From contig JABLTG010000012.1 in the NCBI GenBank assembly GCA_016618085.1, positions 62,001 to 126,000 on the forward strand: a stretch of DNA of 64,000 nucleotides, in the 5' to 3' direction. Origin of the DNA: Neovahlkampfia damariscottae (taxonomy: Eukaryota; Heterolobosea; Selenaionea; Neovahlkampfiida; Neovahlkampfiidae). Of this stretch, positions 56,978 to 64,000 are shown in pieces (position 1 is the stretch's first letter; the number at the start of each line of letters is the position of its first letter). A model generated the notes under the pieces. That model ran no database searches, was not told the DNA's origin, and was given only the letters and a program-made list of their open reading frames with translations. A program made the position numbers and the translations under genes.

Positions 56978-58863
56978 TTACAATCCAAGTCTTTTATGTT
57001 TTTTGTCAAACTCTTTCAAAAGGTTTAAGTACATTTTAGAAAATTGGAATCGAGAAATGGTATCATTCAAGTTGATGTTTACAACTTTTTCTATTGGAAG
57101 AAATAAATCATCTTCGTGATCTCCTTCTTTAATCTTTTTTCCAATTTCATTCAACAATTTACTTGGACAATTTATCTCTAACTCTGATGCTCCAGGTATC
57201 AAGTATAAATTTTTTATCATCTCTGCAAGAATCAATCTGTCAGAATAAGATTTCAAATTTTGGTATTTTTCAACCTCCAGCTTGAACAAGATATTTTCAA
57301 CAGACCACTCTGATTCACAGAATTTTTGAAAGCAATCAATGATTTCTGGTGACATTACATAAGAAACCGACAAATCACTTGAGTCTCTTGAATCATTTGA
57401 TTTTCTGTAGGAAATGATTGATTCTTGAACAACTGTAATAAACAAAGCCTGCATTCCACCAGTCCATAAACCCATATGAACAGCAATATCAGTTATGATT
57501 GAGAATATCACCTTTGGTAAAGGGGCGAAAGCCCAAATGAGTGTCGGAAAAAGCATCAAAAACATTCCAATCATATCAAAGCGAAATTTATAAGGATCGT
57601 CATCAAAAAATACTTTTTTCCATTTACACTGAACAATAAATCGAAAATTCAATACAAAATCAAAAATTAATAAAAAAAGAACAACAGCCACACAAACACC
57701 AAACATTGAGAAATGAACCAATCTCATGTATTCAAAAGTCCCATTAGAACATTGGAAGTTCCTAGATGCATAAATAGAAAAAGTAATTGTGATGAAAATT
57801 GCACCCCAAATTAAAGGAACACCTGCAGTAATCCAAGGAGATGATAATATTTTTAACAATTTCTTTCGAAGTATTTTCCATCGATTTCGTAATATTTCTG
57901 AATTACTTTCATGAAAATTACGTTTAGATTTCAATTTTTTTATAAGTCTCCTCTTGTTGTTGTGTATTCTTAACAAAATCATGTAACGAGCCAACATAGT
58001 AACAGGAACTGATAAACTACAATTTTGTTGAGTTAAAAAAACAATTACGCAGATTGCAATGGTGCATAAGAGAAAAGCATAACTAAAATACAATATGGAC
58101 TTGTGTTTTCATATGTTATTATTGAAAATATAAATTCATTGATAAAGTTAACATAAACTCCAACAAATGAAATATAAGGTCCAAGAAATCTGCTTTTGAA
58201 AGGTTGTCTATTGAAATATCCAGGTATTATTAATGCCAAACATATGTAAAATATGAAAGTAATGGCAAAAATAATTGAATTATTTGCAGTAATTCTCGAC
58301 GATATATTCAAACCAATTCTACATACAGGTACAAAGTTATTTGTCGAATTGAATTTGATATTGAAATATCTACTAAAAGTGTTATGTTTTGGTATCACCA
58401 TGGTTCCATTTGACATTTGAGGTTCCAAAAATTTGTTTTGTGAAAATGATATAAAATATTTTCCTTTCAAATCTGTCGAGTTCATCCGAAAAGAAAAAGT
58501 CAACGTTCCATCTATTAAATTAGAGAATTGGTCATGAAATTTAGCTTTGAAAATTGTTTTCTTAAAAACTTGTGTCGTGTGATTTTTTATTTCCAAAATG
58601 TTGTTTGGCAAAAAACCTAATATAGAAATTGAATCTTCGAATTGATTTTCTTTTGATAATATACTAATGGCTATCCATCCTTTTCTATGTTTAGAGTGAA
58701 CAGTAAAAATAAATTCGTCTTGCAATGTGTTTGTGGTTTGTTTTTCAATTTTCACAAAGGAATTTTGCCATATTAAACAACCAACCTCCACTGTTTCAGT
58801 TTTTGAAATTGAAAAATAAGAGAGCAGCAAAAAAAGAGTGAAAATTGTTCTCTCCGAAAGCAT
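56978..58863 (-). CDS. Receptor with DOMON-like ectodomain, seven membrane segments and RGS domain (second copy)
   Basis: Two exons, 58049-58863 and 56978-58016, with a 32-nt intron that must be removed to join PLQSA with LSVPVTML; 617 residues. Signal peptide MLSERTIFTLFLLLSYF; ectodomain with a DOMON-like core (EFIFTVHSKHRKGWIAISIL) and many N-x-S/T sites; seven helices (about 57400-58270); C-terminal RGS domain (FQKFCESEWSVENILFKLEV, LAEMIKNLYLIPGASELEIN, ISRFQFSKMYLNLLKEF). Same order as the gene at 24889-26722, but strongly diverged (under about 30% by eye), so the family is old. Likely a plasma-membrane receptor that turns off G-alpha. GCC-AATA box is 9 nt before ATG 58863. Confidence 0.8.
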
Positions 58864-59227
58864 AACAAAAATTAGCCAATAAAATGCTTCCACCAGTCAG
58901 TGACATAAGATATTTCATCTTTAGATTATTTGACGGTATTTTTTCAATTTTGCCTCTAATCCCAAAGATCAAAATAGAACGATTTTGATTGGATACATTT
59001 TGCGAAATGAAAAAAAGAAAAAATAAAGAAAATGATGAAACTGTGGAAGAATGACCTGAAGAAATAGACTGGAATTGATGAAAGAACTTATCAATTCTTT
59101 TGATTTTCTGCTAAAAATTTGGTGCAAATGAAAAGATTGGAATTTTCTTTTTATTTTTTGTTTTTTTATAAATCTTGTTTTAATTCAATTTTATTTTGAA
59201 ACAGGCGATATTATTGGATGAGAAAAA
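58864..59227. other. Intergenic, divergent promoter region
   Basis: About 360 bp between the starts of the receptor and the DUF4116 gene. It has an ATTGG at 58980-58990 and long A/T tracts. No RNA gene or ORF seen. Confidence 0.5.
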
Positions 59228-60508
59228 ATGGAAGAAAAAATTTTGTTAAACAAACATTCACGTCTGGTGAATTTTCCAGAGTTAAATGATGACAAAGAAT
59301 TCGTGTTAAAAATAGTTAAATATGACCCAACTGCACTAAAATATATTTCTGATGATTTGAAAAAAGATGTGAAAATTTTAAAAAAAGCATTGTCGTTTCA
59401 TGGAGATGGTTTGAAATATTTATCACCAGAACAAAGAGAAAAAACAAGATTGGTTTATGAGGCTTTAAAATCAGATGGTTTAGCTCTTAAGCACACTTCA
59501 AAAAAATTTAACAATGACCCAAAGTTTGTACACGTTGCTGTTGAACAAAATCCAAAATCTATCCTTTATGCAGCCAAAGAAGTTACACATGATAAAGAAT
59601 TTATCAGATTTTTAGTCAAAACTTATCCAAAAATTTATGAATTTTTATCAAATGACTTACAAAATGATAAAAAAATTTGTGAAGCTGCTTTGAAAGGATC
59701 TCCTGAAAGTTTCAAATACTTTCCAAAAAATATGAGAAACAAAAAACAACTCGCTGAAATATGCTTAGCCAAAGATGGAATTCTTCTGGAATATTGTTGT
59801 GATACGTTGAAATCTGACAGACAATTAGTTTTAACAGCTATAAATAATAATTGTGATGCTATATTACATGCAGATCCATCACTCTTAAATGATAAATTGA
59901 TTATGAAATTAGTATTATCAAAAAATGGATTATATCTTGCCCATGCTCCTTTAAAAATCCAAAATACATTTGAAGCAGTTGAAATTGCAGTAAAAAACAA
60001 TGGACTTGCATTAAAATATGCAAAAAAATATCAAACAAAAATGGTTATTTGTCTTTCCGCAGTCAGAAATAATGGATTAGCATTGGAATTTGTTTCAACA
60101 GATGTCGGGACTGATTATTATTTCATTGTTGAAACAGCTTTGAAGAAAAATCCATTAGCCATCAAGTACTTTGATAAAGCGTCACTTCATCGATATTCTT
60201 ATTTTAAAACTTGGACTGAACACTATATCTTACCAAATCTAAAAAAATATCCTGAATTATTTTCTTGTTTTGATTTGAAAGAGCAACAAGATTTTTTCAA
60301 CACATGTTATGAACTGAATCCGTTGATATATGATTATTTACTTGATGAATTGGTAACTGATTTTATTTCAAATGAAACATTTCGATACATGAAGAAGCAT
60401 CGATTGGTCTATTCTCAAAGAATCAAAGATACATTTTTGAAACCAAAATTTGGAAAGAGTATAAAAGACCAAACAAAAACTAAAGAAATCAACTTTTTAT
60501 TCTTATGA
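59228..60508 (+). CDS. DUF4116 repeat protein
   Basis: Intronless, 426 residues. At least eight copies of a ~48-residue helical unit: K-x-h-h...A-h-K-x-x-G-x-x-L-x-x-h-S-x-x-L-K-x-D-x, for example FVLKIVKYDPTALKYISDDL, VLTAINNNCDAILHADPSLL and AVKNNGLALKYAKKY. DUF4116 repeats are ankyrin-like helical repeats found in large numbers in protists and algae; function unknown. The last 80 residues diverge and are basic (KKHRLVYSQRIKD). No signal peptide. Confidence 0.85.
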   Translation: MEEKILLNKHSRLVNFPELNDDKEFVLKIVKYDPTALKYISDDLKKDVKILKKALSFHGDGLKYLSPEQREKTRLVYEALKSDGLALKHTSKKFNNDPKFVHVAVEQNPKSILYAAKEVTHDKEFIRFLVKTYPKIYEFLSNDLQNDKKICEAALKGSPESFKYFPKNMRNKKQLAEICLAKDGILLEYCCDTLKSDRQLVLTAINNNCDAILHADPSLLNDKLIMKLVLSKNGLYLAHAPLKIQNTFEAVEIAVKNNGLALKYAKKYQTKMVICLSAVRNNGLALEFVSTDVGTDYYFIVETALKKNPLAIKYFDKASLHRYSYFKTWTEHYILPNLKKYPELFSCFDLKEQQDFFNTCYELNPLIYDYLLDELVTDFISNETFRYMKKHRLVYSQRIKDTFLKPKFGKSIKDQTKTKEINFLFL

Positions 60509-61207
60509 ATTCAACTCTCTGTTTGTTTCTCTATCCAAAAAATTTGCTCAGAAAAAGGTGCAACCATAATTTTGATATATGATAATGTATACCTCAATGA
60601 GCAAAACATATTCAAAAAAATCTGGTAATCATCTCAAACTTGAGAACTTGAACCTTTGCCCATTAAGTTGATATTCAAAATGCTGGTGTGGCCATTTCCA
60701 GCGTTGTTTATTAAAATGTGTAATGAGATTTTTTAGAATTTTTATTCAAAAAAAAATGGATATTGAGCTTGTATTCAAGGAACAGATACTCACATATTAA
60801 AGAATTTGACTTCAATAGATTGTTAATTTATGAGTTGGGATTAGTACAATATTTGAGACAATTGGAACAACTGTAAAGATTATTTGTCACACAAACCATT
60901 TTGGTTCAAATAATTGGATTCAGTTTTGATCTTGTAAAACCAAAATATAAGCATTTTTAATATTTAACAATACTTATTAACATTTACATCTAAAATAATT
61001 TGTGTTCAAATGAAACACATCTGAATGATTGGTTGAATGATCATCTTAATTACATGTCAGTTCCATTTTCTTTCTTGTAATTTTCTATATAAATGTTTTA
61101 TATATCATTTTCATTATCTTCTATACATGCCTTGGTTCAGTTGGTTGGAATGAAAACAACAGGAAAACATTAAATTCATTTTTGCGTTGATAGCTCTAAT
61201 TTTTCAA
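60509..61207. other. Intergenic, 700 bp without a gene
   Basis: No ORF above 50 codons with coding character. A GGTTCAGTTGGTTGGAATG word at 61135-61153 resembles a tRNA A box and D-arm, but no B box or acceptor stem follows. Two or three near-palindromic A/T tracts only. Confidence 0.5.
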
Positions 61208-62157
61208 CTATTGATTCTTTATTTCATAAATATTTTCTATTGTTTTTAAATTGGTTCTACAACATCCACCTAATAATCGAACTCCAATTTTTTTCAAGTG
61301 CTCAAAATACTCGGTTGTTAAAATATTAGTTCCTTTCCAATTTCTTTCTACACCATCATATAACTCACCTGAATTTGGATAACAAACTAAATCTTTTTCT
61401 CCAATATTCAATTTTCCAATTTTCATCAATTCAACACAATGTTTTGGATTAGTGCAATTAACACCAACAGCAATGATTTGATCAAATTTAGTAACATATC
61501 TAACACATTCTTCGTATAGTTCACCATAGTTTGTGTGTTTTTCATCTTTGCATGAGAATGAAATCCACCCTCTAATTTTTGGAAAATTTTCTTGGATCAC
61601 TTTTAAAAGGATTTTAACTTCTTTTAATGATGGAAATGTTTCAAATGCAAATAAATCTGGTTTTTGCTTTAATAAACACTCAATTCTAAATTTAAAATTT
61701 TTTGTTAATTTTTCTTCCATGTTTTCTTCGTCAATATAATTTCCAGTGAATTCAGAACCATCACCCAAACAGGCACCATAAGGACCTAAAAAATAAGTTT
61801 TTTTATCAACTTACCAAAAGATGCAGCAACTAATGGTTTCATTCTTTTATTATGAAGGTGTTCATTTTCACTCCAAAATTTGTCTCTTGCTTCTTGACAT
61901 ATTTTCACACTAAATTTTAACATCTCTTCACAATTATCTGGAAATTGTATTTCTGAGCATTGATAACTTGAGGTTGAACAAATATCAGCACCTTTTAAAT
62001 AATAATTATAGTGTATTTCTGAAAGTAATTTTGGATGAGTTTCCAAGCATCCACAAGACCATTTTATAGGATCTAATGTTAAATTATAATCATCTTCTAA
62101 AGTTGTCCCAAGTCCACCATCTAAAAGTATTGTTTCTTGTTCTTTTGGAAATTGCAT
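61208..62157 (-). CDS. Homocysteine S-methyltransferase
   Basis: Two exons (intron about 61769-61815), about 300 residues. LLDGGLGTTLED, the ICSTSSYQCS substrate region, PYGACLGDGSEFTGNY, the zinc ligands GVNCTNP and GGCCRT, and PNSGELYD. Uses S-methylmethionine or AdoMet to methylate homocysteine to methionine. Start MQFPKEQETIL at ATG 62157, with ATTGG about 20 nt upstream. The length and motif order match plant/yeast HMT. Confidence 0.93.
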
Positions 62158-62218
62158 CGGAATATCTTTTGACCAATAAAATCAATTCAAACTTTCTATT
62201 GAAGTTAAATACAAAACT

Positions 62219-62701
62219 TTATTCGAAAGTTCTCTGAAAAATATTCTCAAAACAAAATTTCATTTTTTTGTTGTCACATTTCTTAACATCTTCTGCAATT
62301 TTACAATTCTCTAAACATGAAACAAATGTATCAATTTCATTTCTACAATCATTTCTATTCATTTTTGAATTTACTTTTTTCACTCGTTTTTCATACATCA
62401 TATCAAAATACTTCTTTTCAATAGGAAATATAAACATTGGTTTATCAATTGTTCTTCTGTGAAATAATCGAGTTGAACAATGAAAATAATCATTAAATTC
62501 ATTTTCACAATATTTTTTTCCATTCTTTTCCCAACATTGATCCAATAATTTTTTTACTTTCAAACAGTGAATCATTTCTTTTCTCATTATTAAATTTTCT
62601 TTTTCAATAAATTCTTTAAGCTCAGGTTCTATTAATTTTTTCCAATCCTCTGAACTATCCTTCCACGTCAGATATTTACCTTCTTTCTTTTCTTCACTCA
62701 T
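62219..62701 (-). CDS. CHCH (twin CX9C) protein
   Basis: Intronless, 160 residues. Two CHCH-like pairs: CLKVKKLLDQC...CENEFNDYFHC (both CX9C) and CRNEIDTFVSC...CDNKKMKFC (CX9C and CX7C). No transmembrane segment. Twin CX9C proteins are oxidised by Mia40 in the mitochondrial intermembrane space and serve in assembly of respiratory complexes or mitoribosomes. Which one cannot be told; two tandem CHCH motifs in one chain are less common. Start at ATG 62701 (MSEEKKEGKYL). Confidence 0.75.
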   Translation of the reverse strand: MSEEKKEGKYLTWKDSSEDWKKLIEPELKEFIEKENLIMRKEMIHCLKVKKLLDQCWEKNGKKYCENEFNDYFHCSTRLFHRRTIDKPMFIFPIEKKYFDMMYEKRVKKVNSKMNRNDCRNEIDTFVSCLENCKIAEDVKKCDNKKMKFCFENIFQRTFE

Positions 62702-62789
62702 CCTCTTCAAAATTTATTGGGTTGTGATAAGAAATTGATTGGTTGAAAATTATTTTATTATTAAATATTTTGTGTCTGCGTTTACCGAG

Positions 62790-64000
62790 TTATTCTTTAA
62801 AATTTGGTAAAAATTTAACATTTTGATAAATCAATTCACCAATATTATGTGAATAGGTTGACAAAACTTCATTATCATAACAAGATTCTTTTGCAATGAA
62901 TTGCAATGAGTACTGATAGACAACATAGTTTTCATCTTCAGGTTTCAATGATTCAACTAATTTTGTAATAGAATCTTTCATTGCCATTGCTTCATTTTCA
63001 TTAATTTGTTGATTTGTTGACCAAGAATAGAATTTCACAACTAAAAATGTACCTAACAATTTACAAAAGATTTGGAATTCTTTGGAGTGATTGGTTGAGA
63101 AATAACCCCATAATTTCCCAATAAAACCTTCTCTTTCACCTGATTTGTCTAAACATAAATTGATGAAATTGATAATTCCGACATACTAAAAGTTTAAATG
63201 AAATGGAATCATAACTTACTTCATGTTTTTGTGTATAATTCAACTTTGAAAAAATATGCATGTATAACATCCAAAGGGGCAGAACAACTGACTCTTCATC
63301 ATGTTTGATGTTCAATTTAAGTAAATTTGAAGCGATTTCAGATTCCAATTTCTCCAAAGGTACTTTTTCATCATACAATTGTTTACTTTTTGCGTGATAT
63401 TAGAAAAATGAAATAATTTACTAATAAGCATAAAGAACTAATCCATGACCGTTTTCTAAACAACTTTGTAAAAAGTCTTTTATTGATGTTTCTGGTGAGA
63501 CGAATTCCTTAAACACAATATCCCAATCTTTTGATTCTTTGAAATGAGAGAACATGATCAATTCAACAACTGAAGCTAATTTATCAACTGAAGGAATACT
63601 AAAAAAAAGGTAAAAAAAAACAAATATCAAATCTTACACATATTGAGATGAATTCATCAAAGGTACAAATAGTTTAGGATTTTGTGATATCAAATCTTGT
63701 AATTTTGTTATCATTTTTTCAAAAATGGATGATGAAAAATTGTAAATTTTGAAGATTTCCTTTAATATTAAAGTGGAAATCTTTTCATTTTTTTGACATT
63801 TTAAAAACATTGATAAAATCTTATCAAAATAGCTCAAATACTTTTTTTCACTTTCTTGAATTGGAGTTACAGATTGTCTTTTTTGTATTTGTTTATTCAT
63901 TTCTGACATTGAAATAACATTGAATACCAATTGAATAAAATACAAAACCTTTTCAAGATTTGATTCAGTTATTACTTTTGGTAACATATCAAAGATTGAT
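62790..64000 (-). CDS. C-terminal part of a large helical protein (5' end outside window)
   Basis: At least four exons (about 63644-64000, 63424-63600, 63216-63385, 62790-63190) with 30-40 nt introns. The reading is open at the right edge. It is all helix, rich in Leu/Ile/Lys (VLYFIQLVFNVISMSEM, ILKEIFKIYNFSSSIFEKMI, SVVELIMFSHFKESKDW), and ends YQNVKFLPNFKE. No catalytic motif. It is like a HEAT/ARM solenoid of the EPG5 or trafficking-scaffold kind, but this is a guess. Function unknown. Confidence 0.55.

Noticed and set aside
58040-58100. Frameshift in the 57-58.9 kb receptor
   Set aside because: A clean 32-nt GT...AG intron (58017-58048) joins the two frames, so the gene is intact.
61135-61160. 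tRNA-like A box
   Set aside because: No B box, T-arm or acceptor pairing within 100 nt.
1-64000. CRISPR arrays, rRNA, prophage or LTR elements
   Set aside because: None seen: no regular spaced repeats, no rRNA-like stretch, no reverse transcriptase, integrase or capsid motifs.

Overview
The window is nuclear DNA from a mitochondriate, single-celled eukaryote. It is very AT-rich, uses all three standard stop codons, and its genes are broken by very short GT...AG introns (about 26-70 nt) that show up as in-frame joins between neighbouring open frames. Mitochondrial tyrosyl- and isoleucyl-tRNA synthetases, a small Tim chaperone, twin-CX9C and Mpv17 proteins argue for a real mitochondrion; an acyl-CoA oxidase argues for peroxisomal or related fatty-acid oxidation. 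WASP, RhoGAP-LIM, a BK-type K+ channel, several RGS proteins and a DUF4116 repeat protein fit a free-living amoeboid or flagellate protist. I cannot place it more precisely; Heterolobosea is only a guess.

Layout. 0-10 kb: RhoGAP-LIM gene (running off the left edge), a Nup188-like nucleoporin, a four-exon small Tim and mitochondrial TyrRS. 10-16.4 kb: NFACT-R protein, RGS protein, secreted beta-propeller protein, BTB-BACK-SPRY protein and a composite E2-like/UFD1/zinc-finger gene. 16.4-24.9 kb: BK-type channel, RBR ubiquitin ligase, Get3 ATPase, a TPR protein, Mpv17 protein, a multipass membrane protein and ribosomal protein eS30. 24.9-29 kb: a receptor with an extracellular domain, seven membrane segments and a C-terminal RGS domain, a decayed tandem copy of it, and WASP. 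29-34.4 kb: a paralogous pair of HMG-like proteins flanking a leucine-rich-repeat gene. 34.4-38 kb: a gene-poor stretch with a Fanzor/TnpB-like nuclease remnant whose 3' end is rich in inverted repeats, and a decayed SAP-like ORF. 38-51 kb: several unknowns, a CTP-dependent lipid kinase, ceramide synthase, acyl-CoA oxidase and mitochondrial IleRS. 51-64 kb: ROK sugar kinase, a propeller-like protein, tRNA-Glu, a membrane-anchored prolidase, a BTB-fibrinogen-like protein, a second receptor-RGS gene, a DUF4116 protein, homocysteine methyltransferase, a CHCH protein and the 3' part of a large helical protein.

Genome organisation. Genes are densely packed on both strands; convergent stops can be 3-15 bp apart, and many stop codons sit inside TAAA or AATAAA. 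Most starts have a CCAAT(C) box (either orientation) a few to about 50 nt upstream, sometimes touching the ATG. Themes that recur are G-protein signalling (three RGS genes and one relic), ubiquitin/UFD1 pathways, actin control, lipid metabolism and mitochondrial translation and import.
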